Source: Pseudomonas sp. F(2018)
GTDB taxonomy: Bacteria; Pseudomonadota; Gammaproteobacteria; Pseudomonadales; Pseudomonadaceae
DNA: 64,000 bases
Reading direction: 5' to 3'
NCBI RefSeq assembly: GCF_005508865.1
Contig: NZ_SCOM01000005.1
Coordinates: forward strand, 310,001 to 374,000
The position numbers and the translations under genes were made by a program. Positions 24,502 through 33,376 of the stretch are shown piece after piece. The notes beneath the pieces are model-generated. The model saw only the letters and a list, made by a program, of their open reading frames with translations, was not told where the DNA came from and did no database searches. The first letter of the stretch is position 1. Every line of letters begins with the position of its first letter.

Positions 24502-25727
24502 GCGCCGGCTCCTGCCTTGTAGGCCTTGAGTGCCTTCAGGCGTTCGCCCTTGAGCGCCTCGCCCAGCTCCGCACCCTTGAACCCTCGTTCCACCAGCGGC
24601 TGTACTGCCACCGCGCGGGCGGCCTGCATGGCGCCGCGCAGGTAGGCGGATTGCGGATAGTCGCGCTGCTCCAGGCCCAGGCGGCCGCGGGCGTCCATCT
24701 CACAGGCGGCGAGGAACTCCTCGAAGCGTTGCGGCCGGCGATACACATCGAAGCTCTGCAGCAGCTCCAGCAGGGTACTGGCGCGTAGCTCCAGGGCGCG
24801 GTGGCAGTGGGTGTGGTATTCGCCGACCAAGAGGGCCAGCTCGGCGCAGTCCTTGGGCACCTTGCAGCGCCGGTTCACCGCGTCGATCAGCTTGAGCCCG
24901 CGATGCTCGTGGGCGATATGTCGCGGCCATTCCTCTGGCGGCGTACGGCCCTTACCCAGGTCATGCAGCAGGCAGGCCCAGCGCACGGTCAGCGGCTGTT
25001 CGTGCTGGGCGCATTGCTGCAGCACCATCAGGCAATGCACGCCGGTATCCACTTCCGGGTGGTGCGCCTCGGGCTGCGGCACGCCGAACAGCGCGTCGAC
25101 CTCTGGCAGCAGTTCGGCCAGGGCGCCGCAGTCGCGCAGCACCTGGATGAACACGTCCGGCCGCGGCTCCATCAATGCGCGGGATATTTCTTTCCAGCTG
25201 CGCTCGGGCGTCAGCGCCTTGAGCTCACCGGATTCGGCCAGCTGGCGCATCAGTGCCTGGGTCTCGTCGGCCACCCGGAAGCCCAGTGGTGCATAGCGAG
25301 CGGCGAAGCGCGCGACGCGCAGCACCCGCAGCGGGTCTTCGGCGAAGGCCGGAGAGACATGGCGCAGCAGGCGATCTTGGAGATCCTGCAGGCCGCCATA
25401 GGGGTCGATCACCTGGCCGTCATCGTCCTCGGCCATGGCATTGATGGTCAGGTCGCGACGGGTCAGGTCTTCTTCGAGGGTGATGTCCGGGCTGGCGTGG
25501 AAGGTGAAGCCACCGTAGCCCTGGCCGGATTTGCGCTCGGTGCGGGCGAGGGCGTATTCCTCGCCGGTCTGCGGGTGGAGGAATACCGGGAAGTCGGCGC
25601 CCACCGGGCGAAAGCCCTGGGCCTGCATGGCCTCGGCAGTGGCACCCACCACCACCCAGTCGATGTCGCTGACGTCGCGGCCGAGCAGGCGGTCGCGCAC
25701 TGCGCCGCCAACCTTGTAGATCTGCAT
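24498..25727 (-). CDS. cca: multifunctional CCA-adding enzyme with HD domain
   Basis: 409 residues. The nucleotidyltransferase head starts YKVGGAVRDRLLG, with catalytic DIDWVV, then RRDLTINAMA and the nucleotide-selecting helix (EDPLRVLRVARFAAR). An HD domain follows (CLLHDLGKGRTP, with HCLMVLQQC before it), which gives phosphatase and phosphodiesterase activities in gammaproteobacterial enzymes. It repairs and adds the 3' CCA of tRNAs. It overlaps the convergent folK stop. The next minus-strand gene starts 75 bp upstream. Confidence 0.97.
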   Translation of the reverse strand: MQIYKVGGAVRDRLLGRDVSDIDWVVVGATAEAMQAQGFRPVGADFPVFLHPQTGEEYALARTERKSGQGYGGFTFHASPDITLEEDLTRRDLTINAMAEDDDGQVIDPYGGLQDLQDRLLRHVSPAFAEDPLRVLRVARFAARYAPLGFRVADETQALMRQLAESGELKALTPERSWKEISRALMEPRPDVFIQVLRDCGALAELLPEVDALFGVPQPEAHHPEVDTGVHCLMVLQQCAQHEQPLTVRWACLLHDLGKGRTPPEEWPRHIAHEHRGLKLIDAVNRRCKVPKDCAELALLVGEYHTHCHRALELRASTLLELLQSFDVYRRPQRFEEFLAACEMDARGRLGLEQRDYPQSAYLRGAMQAARAVAVQPLVERGFKGAELGEALKGERLKALKAYKAGAGA

Positions 25728-25802
25728 GTCGATTCCTCCGTTGCGGCGGAGGATAAGCGAAAGTGTCGGCTGGCGCTTCCTCGTCTCCTGCGCTCAAAGG
25801 AG

Positions 25803-27368
25803 TCAGATGGGCGGGATCACCAAGTCGAGGCGCGGGTATTCGTTGTCGTCACTCGATTCGCCCCTGGGGGGGACGTGCTGCACGCCGACCACCTGATCGC
25901 CGCGCATGCTCTCCAGGTGAATGTCGAAGCCCCACAGGCGGTGCAGGTGCTTGAGTACCTCCTGGGTAGAGTCGCCCAGTGGCTTGCGGTCGTGTTGCTG
26001 GTGGCGCAGGGTCAGTGAGCGATCGCCGCGACGGTCGACGCTGAAGATCTGCACATTGGGCTCGCGGTTGCCCAGGTTGTACTGGGCGGCCAGGGTCTCG
26101 CGGATCTGCCGGTAGCCCGGCTCGTCGTGGATGGCCGGGATCAGCAGGTCTTCCTGCTGGTCGTCGTCGAGCACGCTGAACAGCTTGAGGTCGCGGATCA
26201 CCTTGGGCGAGAGGAACTGCAGGATGAAGCTCTCGTCCTTGAAGTTGGCCATGGCGAACTTGAGGGTGGACAGCCAGTCGCTGCCGGCGATGTCCGGGAA
26301 CCAGCGCTTGTCCTCCTCGGTAGGCTTTTCGCAGATGCGGCGGATGTCGCAGTAGATGGCGAAGCCCAGGGTGTAGGGGTTGATGCCGCTGTAGTAGGGG
26401 CTGTCGAAGCCGGGCTGGTAGATCACCCCGGTGTGCGACTGGAGGAACTCCATCATGAAGCCTTCGGTGACCAGCCCCTCATCGTACAGGTCGTTCATCA
26501 GGGTGTAGTGCCAGAAGGTGGCCCAGCCTTCGTTCATCACCTGGGTCTGGCGCTGCGGGTAGAAGTACTGGGCGATCTTGCGCACGATGCGCACCACCTC
26601 GCGCTGCCAGGGCTCCAGCAGCGGCGCGTGCTTCTCGAGGAAGTACAGGATGTTCTCCTGCGGCTCGTCCGGCCAGCGCTTGCTGTCGTGATCGTGGCCC
26701 TTGCGCGAGCTCTTGGGAATGGTGCGCCAGAGATCGTTGATCTGCTTCTGCAGGTGCTCTTCGCGGTCCTTCTGCCGGCGCCGTTCTTCTTCGGCGGAGA
26801 TCGGATAGGGGCGCTTGTAGCGGTCCACGCCGTAGTTCATCAGGGCGTGGCAGGAGTCGAGCAGCTCCTCCACCGCGTCGATGCCGTGGCGCTCCTCGCA
26901 CTGCATGATGTACTGCTTGGCGAACACCAGGTAATCGATGATCGAGCTGGCGTCGGTCCAGGTGCGGAACAGGTAGTTGCCCTTGAAGAAGCTGTTGTGG
27001 CCGTAGCAGGCGTGGGCGATCACCAGTGTCTGCATGCACATGGTGTTCTCTTCCATCAGATAGGCGATGCACGGATCGGAATTGATCACGATCTCGTAGG
27101 CCAGGCCCATCTGCCCGCGCGAGTAACCCTTCTCGGTGGCCAGGAAGTGCTTGCCGTAGGACCAGTGGTGGTAGCCCAGCGGCATGCCGACGGAGGCGTA
27201 GGCATCCATCATCTGCTCGGCGGTGATCACCTCGATCTGGTTGGGGTAGGTGTCCAGCGCATAGCGCTCGGCGATGCGCGCGATCTCGCGGTCGTAGGCG
27301 CGGATCAGCTCGAAGGTCCATTCCGAGCCGGTGGACAGCGGCTGGCGTCTTTTCTCGGCTGCGCTCAT
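25803..27368 (-). CDS. SpoVR-family protein (YcgB)
   Basis: 521 residues, full length for the SpoVR/YcgB family. Family features include EWTFELIRAYDREI at the N-terminus, YGHNSFFKGNYLFRTWTDAS and MNEGWATFWHY. The His/Glu/Cys content suggests a metal-dependent fold, but the biochemical activity is not established. It is the last of three minus-strand genes (PrkA, YeaH, SpoVR) that occur together in many proteobacteria and respond to nutrient stress. It starts 10 bp after the YeaH stop, so they are surely co-transcribed. Confidence 0.93.
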   Translation of the reverse strand: MSAAEKRRQPLSTGSEWTFELIRAYDREIARIAERYALDTYPNQIEVITAEQMMDAYASVGMPLGYHHWSYGKHFLATEKGYSRGQMGLAYEIVINSDPCIAYLMEENTMCMQTLVIAHACYGHNSFFKGNYLFRTWTDASSIIDYLVFAKQYIMQCEERHGIDAVEELLDSCHALMNYGVDRYKRPYPISAEEERRRQKDREEHLQKQINDLWRTIPKSSRKGHDHDSKRWPDEPQENILYFLEKHAPLLEPWQREVVRIVRKIAQYFYPQRQTQVMNEGWATFWHYTLMNDLYDEGLVTEGFMMEFLQSHTGVIYQPGFDSPYYSGINPYTLGFAIYCDIRRICEKPTEEDKRWFPDIAGSDWLSTLKFAMANFKDESFILQFLSPKVIRDLKLFSVLDDDQQEDLLIPAIHDEPGYRQIRETLAAQYNLGNREPNVQIFSVDRRGDRSLTLRHQQHDRKPLGDSTQEVLKHLHRLWGFDIHLESMRGDQVVGVQHVPPRGESSDDNEYPRLDLVIPPI

Positions 27369-27378
27369 GGGGCGGCCC

Positions 27379-28650
27379 TCAGGTGACCATGCGGCGCTGG
27401 AACAGCTCGCGGAACACCGGGTAGATGTCCGCGGCGGAAACCAGCTGCTGCTGGGCGAACGAATTGGCGAAGGTCTCGCTGACCTGTTCGTACTCGTACC
27501 ACAGCGCCTGGTGTTCGCGCGGGGTGATCTCGACGTAGGTGAAGTACTGCATGAACGGCATGATCTGGTTGATCAGGATGTCGCGGCACACCGGCGAGTC
27601 GTCGTTCCAGTTGTCCCCATCCGAGGCCTGGGCGCCGTAGATGTTCCACTCGTTGGTCGGGTAGCGCTCGACCATGATCTCCTGCATCAGCTTTAGGGCG
27701 CTGGAGACGATGGTGCCGCCGGTTTCCCGTGAATAGAAGAATTCCTCTTCATCCACCTCTTTCGCGCTGGTGTGATGGCGGATGAACACCACCTCGATGC
27801 GCTCGTAGTTCCGCTTTAAGAACAGGTACAGGAGGATGAAGAAGCGCTTGGCGATGTCCTTGGTCGCCTGGGTCATGGAGCCGGACACGTCCATCAGGCA
27901 GAACATCACTGCCTTGGAGCTGGGGTTGGGCTGCTTGACCAGCAGGTTGTACTTGAGGTCGAAGGTGTCCAGGAACGGGATGCGGTGAATGCGCGCGCTG
28001 AGGCGCTCGATCTCCGCCTCGATTTCCTGGATGTCGCCGAAGTTGTCCGGCTCCTCGCGCCTGAGCCGCTCCAGCTCGGCCTTGGCCTCGCGCAGCTTGC
28101 CGCGGCTGGATCCGGACAGGGCGATGCGCCGGGCATGGGCCGAGCGCAGGGTGCGGACGATATTGATGCGCGAGGGATTGCCCTCGTTGCTGATGCCGGC
28201 GCGCACCGTCTTGAAGGTGTCGGTGCCGGTCAGGTGGCGCTTGATCAGGTTGGGCAGCTCCAGGTCCTCGAACATGAAATCGAGGAATTCCTCCTGGGTG
28301 ATCTGGAACACGAACTCGTCCATGCCTTCGCCGGAGTTGCTCGCCTTGCCCGGCCCGCGTCCGCCACCGCCGCCAGAGGGGCGTGGCACATGGTCGCCGG
28401 CGCTGAACTCCTTGTTGCCCGGGTGCACGACGTTCTGCCGGCCGCCACGGCCGTGGTGCAGCACCGGCTCGTCGATGTCGCGGCCGGGAATGCTGATCTG
28501 CTCGCCGTGCTCCATGTCGGTGATGGAGCGCCGACTGACCGCCTCCTCGACGGCCTTCTTGATGTGCTCACGGTAACGCCGCAGGAAGCGCTGGCGGTTC
28601 ACCGTGCTCTTGTTCTTGCCGTTCAGGCGCCGGTCGATCACGTAGCTCAT
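27379..28650 (-). CDS. yeaH: YeaH-family protein (DUF444, von Willebrand A-like)
   Basis: 423 residues. The N-terminal half is basic and Gly-rich (PSGGGGGRGPGKASNSGEG), and the C-terminal half contains CLMDVSGSMTQ, whose DxSxS is the metal-ion-dependent adhesion site of a VWA-type fold. Family members work with the PrkA/YeaG kinase in stress and stationary-phase responses; exact function is unclear. It lies between prkA (73 bp upstream) and the SpoVR gene (10 bp downstream). Confidence 0.93.
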   Translation of the reverse strand: MSYVIDRRLNGKNKSTVNRQRFLRRYREHIKKAVEEAVSRRSITDMEHGEQISIPGRDIDEPVLHHGRGGRQNVVHPGNKEFSAGDHVPRPSGGGGGRGPGKASNSGEGMDEFVFQITQEEFLDFMFEDLELPNLIKRHLTGTDTFKTVRAGISNEGNPSRINIVRTLRSAHARRIALSGSSRGKLREAKAELERLRREEPDNFGDIQEIEAEIERLSARIHRIPFLDTFDLKYNLLVKQPNPSSKAVMFCLMDVSGSMTQATKDIAKRFFILLYLFLKRNYERIEVVFIRHHTSAKEVDEEEFFYSRETGGTIVSSALKLMQEIMVERYPTNEWNIYGAQASDGDNWNDDSPVCRDILINQIMPFMQYFTYVEITPREHQALWYEYEQVSETFANSFAQQQLVSAADIYPVFRELFQRRMVT

Positions 28651-28723
28651 GACGTCTCCTTAGCGCGTGCTCCCAAGGGCGCACGGCAGTCGGCGCCGCC
28701 TGGGGCGGCGCGCCGACGGCGGG

Positions 28724-30646
28724 TTACTGCGACTTGCGAACCCGCAGGTACCACTCGGACAGCAGGCGCACCTGCTTCTCGGTGTAGCCACGTTCGACCA
28801 TACGAGTGACGAAGTCGTTGTGCTTCTGTTGGTCCTCCTTACTGGCCTTGGCGTTGAAGCTGATGACCGGCAGCAGATCCTCGGTGTTGGAGAACATCTT
28901 CTTCTCGATCACCACGCGCAGCTTCTCGTAGCTGAGCCAGGTGGGGTTCTTGCCGTTGTTGTTGGCGCGGGCACGCAGCACGAAGTTGACGATCTCGTTG
29001 CGGAAGTCCTTCGGGTTGCTGATGCCGGCCGGCTTCTCGATTTTCTCCAGCTCCTCGTTGAGGGCCACGCGGTTGAGGATCTCGCCGGTCTCCGGGTCGC
29101 GGTATTCCTGATCCTGGATCCAGAAGTCGGCGTACAGCACATAGCGGTCGAAGATGTTCTGGCCGTACTCGCTGTAGGACTCCAGGTACGCGGTCTGGAT
29201 CTCCTTGCCGATGAATTCGATGTAGCGCGGCGCCAGGTATTCCTTGATGTAGCGCAGGTACCTCTCCCGTGTTTCGGCGGGGAACTGTTCCTGCTCGATC
29301 TGCTGCTCCAGCACATAGAGCAGGTGTACCGGGTTGGCGGCGATCTCGTGCGGGTCGAAGTTGAAGACCTTGGACAGGATCTTGAAGGCGAAGCGGGTCG
29401 ACAGCCCGGCCATGCCTTCGTCGACGCCGGCGGAGTCGCGGTATTCCTGGATCGACTTGGCCTTGGGGTCGGTGTCCTTGAGGTTCTCGCCGTCGTACAC
29501 GCGCATCTTCGAGTAGATGTTGGAGTTCTCCGGTTCCTTCAGGCGCGACAGGGTGGAGAACTGGGCGAGCATCTTCAGGGTGTCCGGCGCGCAGTGGGCG
29601 TTGGCCAGGGAGCTGTTGATCAGCAGCTTGTCGTAGATGCGCACCTCGTCGGTGACGCGCAGGCAGTACGGCACCTTGACGATGTAGATGCGGTCGATGA
29701 ACGCCTCGTTGTTCTTGTTGTTGCGGAAGCTGTGCCACTCGGACTCGTTGGAGTGGGCCAGGATGATGCCGCTGTAGGGCAGCCCGCCGAGGCCCTCGGT
29801 GCTGTTGTAGTTGCCCTCCTGGGTGGCGGTCAGCAGCGGGTGCAGCACCTTGATCGGTGCCTTGAACATCTCGACGAATTCCATCAGGCCCTGGTTGGCC
29901 CGGCACAGGGCGCCCGAGTAGCTGTAGGCGTCGGCGTCGTTCTGCGGGAATTCCTCGAGTTTGCGGATATCCACCTTGCCCACCAGGGCGGAGATGTCCT
30001 GGTTGTTCTCGTCACCCGGCTCGGTCTTGGCGATGGCGATCTGGTTGAGGATCGAGGGATGCAGCTTGACCACGCGGAACTTGCTGATGTCGCCGCCGAA
30101 TTCGTTGAGGCGCTTGCTGGCCCAGGGCGAGATCACGGTGCGCAGGTAACGCTGCGGGATGCCGTATTCCTCTTCGAGGATCTTGCCGTCCTCGTCCGGG
30201 TTGAACAGGCCGAGCGGCGACTCGAACACCGGCGAGCCCTTGATGGCGTAGAAGGGGATGTGTTCCATCAGCTGCTTGAGCTTCTCGGCCAGCGACGACT
30301 TGCCGCCGCCTACCGGACCCAGCAGATAGAGGATCTGCTTCTTCTCCTCCAGGCCCTGAGCGGCATGGCGGAAGTAGGAGACGATCTGGTCGATGCACTC
30401 TTCCATGCCGTGGAAGTCGGCGAAGGCCGGGTAACGGCGGATCACCTTGTTGGAAAAGATCCGCGACAGCCGCGGGTCGACCGAGGTGTCCAGCAGCTCG
30501 GGCGAGCCAATCGCCATCAGCATGCGTTCGGCAGCGGTGGCATAGGCGCTGCGGTCCGTTTTGCACAGCTCCAGATATTCCTGCAGGGAATATTCTTCCT
30601 GCCGAGTCGCCTCGAATCGTTGCTGGAAGTGGCTGAAAATACTCAT
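28724..30646 (-). CDS. prkA: PrkA/YeaG serine protein kinase-like AAA protein
   Basis: 640 residues, the normal length. The AAA-type P-loop is LGPVGGGKSSLAEKL (about 98-112), with later AAA sensor and arginine-finger-like stretches; the C-terminal PrkA domain begins around residue 400. Family proteins act as Ser/Thr kinases or, as shown for the Bacillus protein, as AAA proteases, and are induced by starvation. It heads the PrkA-YeaH-SpoVR group. The 277-bp gap upstream, to glpE, must hold its promoter, but I cannot pick one out. Confidence 0.94.
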   Translation of the reverse strand: MSIFSHFQQRFEATRQEEYSLQEYLELCKTDRSAYATAAERMLMAIGSPELLDTSVDPRLSRIFSNKVIRRYPAFADFHGMEECIDQIVSYFRHAAQGLEEKKQILYLLGPVGGGKSSLAEKLKQLMEHIPFYAIKGSPVFESPLGLFNPDEDGKILEEEYGIPQRYLRTVISPWASKRLNEFGGDISKFRVVKLHPSILNQIAIAKTEPGDENNQDISALVGKVDIRKLEEFPQNDADAYSYSGALCRANQGLMEFVEMFKAPIKVLHPLLTATQEGNYNSTEGLGGLPYSGIILAHSNESEWHSFRNNKNNEAFIDRIYIVKVPYCLRVTDEVRIYDKLLINSSLANAHCAPDTLKMLAQFSTLSRLKEPENSNIYSKMRVYDGENLKDTDPKAKSIQEYRDSAGVDEGMAGLSTRFAFKILSKVFNFDPHEIAANPVHLLYVLEQQIEQEQFPAETRERYLRYIKEYLAPRYIEFIGKEIQTAYLESYSEYGQNIFDRYVLYADFWIQDQEYRDPETGEILNRVALNEELEKIEKPAGISNPKDFRNEIVNFVLRARANNNGKNPTWLSYEKLRVVIEKKMFSNTEDLLPVISFNAKASKEDQQKHNDFVTRMVERGYTEKQVRLLSEWYLRVRKSQ

Positions 30647-30923
30647 GACTGCACCTCGCTCGCTTGCGTGGAGCCGGGGCGGGTCATTCGGGCGGGTGCA
30701 CGGGTGGACGGCTACTCAGCCGTTGGAAATCCCCCTGACACCATAAAGACGCTACCGATGGCCCGGAACCGGTTTGCCGGCTCTTCCTTCTGGATGGCCT
30801 CGCCCTAAGCGTAGTTCGGTTTCGGCGGCGTCAAGCGTGTAGAGATGGTGACAAGACGTAACCGCTCGTCGGTAAGTAGCCTGCAGGCAGCGGCTGGCGC
30901 GACTTTGCGCCGCGCAGAAAAAT

Positions 30924-31253
30924 TTACTCGGTGTCGCCGCTGGAGACCTGATCCGGATACTGGCTGCGCCACAGTTCGAACCCGCCATCCAGGCTGTACA
31001 CCTCGGCGAAGCCCTGGTGCGCCAGGTAGGCGGCGGCGCTCTGGCTGGAGTTGCCGTGGTAGCAGGAGACGATCAGCGGTGCATCGAAGTCGGCCTTGGC
31101 GATGAAGTCCGCTAGGCTGTGGTTGTCGAGATGCCGGGAGCCGCTGATATGACCATTGGCGAAGCTCTGCGGGTCGCGAATGTCCACCACCACGGCGCCT
31201 TGCTCGCGCAGGGCCTGGGCCTGCTCCGGGGGGATGCGTTTGAAGTCGCTCAT
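30924..31253 (-). CDS. glpE: thiosulfate sulfurtransferase GlpE (single rhodanese domain)
   Basis: 109 residues, one rhodanese domain. The active-site loop is CYHGNSSQ with the catalytic Cys at 64, the typical GlpE loop. It moves sulfane sulfur from thiosulfate to thiophilic acceptors such as cyanide or thioredoxin in the cytoplasm. The start at 31251-31253 overlaps the TGA of apaH by 4 bp (ATGA), so it is translated from the same message as apaG-apaH. It is the last gene of the minus-strand cluster that begins with lptD. Confidence 0.93.
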   Translation of the reverse strand: MSDFKRIPPEQAQALREQGAVVVDIRDPQSFANGHISGSRHLDNHSLADFIAKADFDAPLIVSCYHGNSSQSAAAYLAHQGFAEVYSLDGGFELWRSQYPDQVSSGDTE

Positions 31254-32074
31254 GCGGGAGTCTCCTTGCAGTCGCAGCGGAATTTCTCGCCGCTGTCGAT
31301 GTTCATCAGGGTCATGGCGCCGCCCCACACGCAGCCACTGTCGAGGGCGAACAGGCCGGGTTCGTCGCAGTTGCCTTCCAGCGCCGCCCAGTGGCCGAAG
31401 ATGATCTTCTGCCCACGTGCCTTGCGCTCGGGCCAGGCGAACCAGGGCGCGTAGCCGGGCGGGGCGGTGCCCACGCCTTCCTTGCTCTTCAGATCGAGGG
31501 TGCCGTCCTCGGTGCAGAAGCGCATGCGGGTGAAGTAGTTGGTGATCACCCGCAGGCGGGTGACGCCGTGCAGATCGCTGTCCCACTTGGCCGGCTCGTT
31601 GCCGTACATGCCGTCGAGGAACAGCGGCAGGCGGGCATCGTCGAGCAGCACTTCTTCGACTTCGGCGGCGCGCTTGAGTGCCTTCTTCAGCGTCCACTGC
31701 GGCGGGATGCCGGCGTGCACCATGACGATGTCGCGCTGCTCGTCATGGTGCATCAGCTTCTGCCGGCGCAGCCATTCGAGCAGGTCCCCCCGGTCCGGGG
31801 CGTCGAGGATTTCCTGCAGGGTGTCGTTCTTCTTCAGGCGCTCGACGTTGTGCGCCGCGGCCAGCAGATGCAGGTCGTGGTTGCCGAGTACGCAGACCAA
31901 CGCATCGCGGATCGAATAAAGAAAACGCAGGGTCTCCAGCGACTCCGGGCCGCGGTTGACCAGGTCGCCGACCAGCCACAACTTGTCTTGGGCTGGGTCG
32001 AAGGCGACCCGCTGCAACAGGCACTTCAGCGGTTGCAGGCAGCCCTGCAGGTCGCCCACCGCATAAGTGGCCAT
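31250..32074 (-). CDS. apaH: symmetrical bis(5'-nucleosyl)-tetraphosphatase ApaH
   Basis: 274 residues. Metallophosphatase motifs are intact: YAVGDLQGCLQPL, LVGDLVNRGPES and LGNHDLHLL, with VHAGI and FGHWA later. It splits Ap4A to two ADP and can remove Np4 caps from RNA. Its ATG shares one base with the apaG stop (TGATG) and its stop overlaps the glpE start, showing tight coupling within the apaG-apaH-glpE block. Confidence 0.96.
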   Translation of the reverse strand: MATYAVGDLQGCLQPLKCLLQRVAFDPAQDKLWLVGDLVNRGPESLETLRFLYSIRDALVCVLGNHDLHLLAAAHNVERLKKNDTLQEILDAPDRGDLLEWLRRQKLMHHDEQRDIVMVHAGIPPQWTLKKALKRAAEVEEVLLDDARLPLFLDGMYGNEPAKWDSDLHGVTRLRVITNYFTRMRFCTEDGTLDLKSKEGVGTAPPGYAPWFAWPERKARGQKIIFGHWAALEGNCDEPGLFALDSGCVWGGAMTLMNIDSGEKFRCDCKETPA

Positions 32075-32454
32075 CAGTGCAGGGCCCCCGGCATGGCCAG
32101 GCGGAATGGGGCGATGGGCGCATCGAAGCGTTTGCCGTCGTCGGTGACCATCTGGTAGCTGCCATGCATGTTGCCGACCTTGGTCGCCATCACCGTGCCG
32201 CTGCTATAGGTGTGGCTCTGGCCTGGCTCCAGGCGGGGCTGCTGGCCGATCACGCCGGCGCCGCGGACTTCCTGCACACGGCCGTCGCCGTCGGTGATGA
32301 TCCAGTGGCGGCTGAGCAGCTTGGCCGCCTCGGTGCCGCCGTTGTGCAGGGTCACGGTGTAGGCGAAGGCATAGCGGTTCTGCTCCGGAGTCGATTGCTC
32401 CGGGAGGTAGCGGGTCTCGACGCTGACGTCGATCTGGTAACGCGGGTCGGCCAT
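32074..32454 (-). CDS. apaG: ApaG (DUF525) protein
   Basis: 126 residues, one ApaG/DUF525 fibronectin-like domain: IDVSVETRYLPEQS, then RHWIITDGDGRVQEVRGAGV and the signature YSSGTVMATKVGNMHGSYQM. Function is not settled; it is nearly always next to apaH and rsmA. The start at 32452-32454 is 31 bp after rsmA, and the stop overlaps apaH by one base. Confidence 0.94.
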   Translation of the reverse strand: MADPRYQIDVSVETRYLPEQSTPEQNRYAFAYTVTLHNGGTEAAKLLSRHWIITDGDGRVQEVRGAGVIGQQPRLEPGQSHTYSSGTVMATKVGNMHGSYQMVTDDGKRFDAPIAPFRLAMPGALH

Positions 32455-32485
32455 CTGAACAAACTCGACAGGCTGAAAGGGCAGT

Positions 32486-33298
32486 TTAGTCCGCTTGGCC
32501 GCTGGCCTGGCGGTCGGCCAGCTGATCGGCCAGGCGCACGAAGGCGGCCAGGTCCAGCTGTTCCGGGCGCAGGCCCCCGTCCACGCCGGCGGCCTCGATG
32601 GCCTCGTTCGGCAGCAGTTGCTTGAGGGTGTTGCGCAGGGTCTTGCGGCGCATGTTGAAGGCCTCGCGCACCACCCGCTCGAGCAGGCGATGGTCCTTGG
32701 CCGGGTGCGGCAGGGTTTCATGCGGCACCAGGCGGACGATGGCCGAGTCGACCTTGGGCGGCGGGTTGAAGGCCCCCGGGCCGACGTTGAACAGGTGCTC
32801 CACCCGGCAGTGGTACTGGACCATGATCGACAGGCGGCCCCAGTCGCCACCACCCGGCTCGGCGGCCAGGCGCTCGACCACTTCCTTCTGCAGCATGAAG
32901 TGCATGTCGCGAATCAGCGGGGCGTTGTCCAGCAGGTGGAAGATTAGCGGGGTGGAGATGTTGTACGGCAGGTTGCCGACCACGCGCAGGCTGTGGGGGG
33001 CGGCGTCCAGGCGGGCGAAGTCGAACTTCAGCGCGTCGCCCTGGTTCAGCTTGAAGCGCGGGTTGTCGCCGAACTTGCTCTGCAGGATGGGGATCAGGTC
33101 GAGGTCCAGCTCGATCACGTCGAGCTGCGCACCGCTGCCCAGCAGGCCTTCGGTCAGCGCGCCCTGGCCCGGGCCGATCTCCAGCAGGCGCTCGCCCTCT
33201 TTGGCGTGAATGGCGCGCAGGATGCGGTGGATCACGCCGGCATCGTGCAGGAAGTTCTGGCCGAAGCGCTTGCGCGCGCGGTGTTGGTATTCGGACAT
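32486..33298 (-). CDS. rsmA: 16S rRNA dimethyladenosine transferase RsmA (KsgA)
   Basis: 270 residues. RKRFGQNFLHD is the family N-terminus, LEIGPGQGALTEGLL is the SAM-binding motif, and NLPYNISTPL is the catalytic N-L-P-Y. It dimethylates A1518 and A1519 in 16S rRNA late in 30S assembly. The start at 33296-33298 is chosen as the first conserved residue block; the longer frame extends into the gap before pdxA. It lies in the conserved pdxA-rsmA-apaG-apaH order. Confidence 0.97.
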   Translation of the reverse strand: MSEYQHRARKRFGQNFLHDAGVIHRILRAIHAKEGERLLEIGPGQGALTEGLLGSGAQLDVIELDLDLIPILQSKFGDNPRFKLNQGDALKFDFARLDAAPHSLRVVGNLPYNISTPLIFHLLDNAPLIRDMHFMLQKEVVERLAAEPGGGDWGRLSIMVQYHCRVEHLFNVGPGAFNPPPKVDSAIVRLVPHETLPHPAKDHRLLERVVREAFNMRRKTLRNTLKQLLPNEAIEAAGVDGGLRPEQLDLAAFVRLADQLADRQASGQAD

Positions 33299-33376
33299 CG
33301 GTACGGCTCCAAGCTTCAAGCACAAGCTCAAAGCGCAATGCAAAGAGCGGCAGTTTAGCAGCCGCGGGCTCAGGCT

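Noticed and set aside
28667..30808. 713-residue plus-strand frame opposite prkA
   Set aside because: Antisense to an intact PrkA, with shadow-type composition and no recognisable motif.
30647..30923. Possible sigma-S or sigma-54 promoter for prkA
   Set aside because: I searched this gap by eye for GG-N10-GC and for a CTAT-type -10 with a partner and found nothing convincing.
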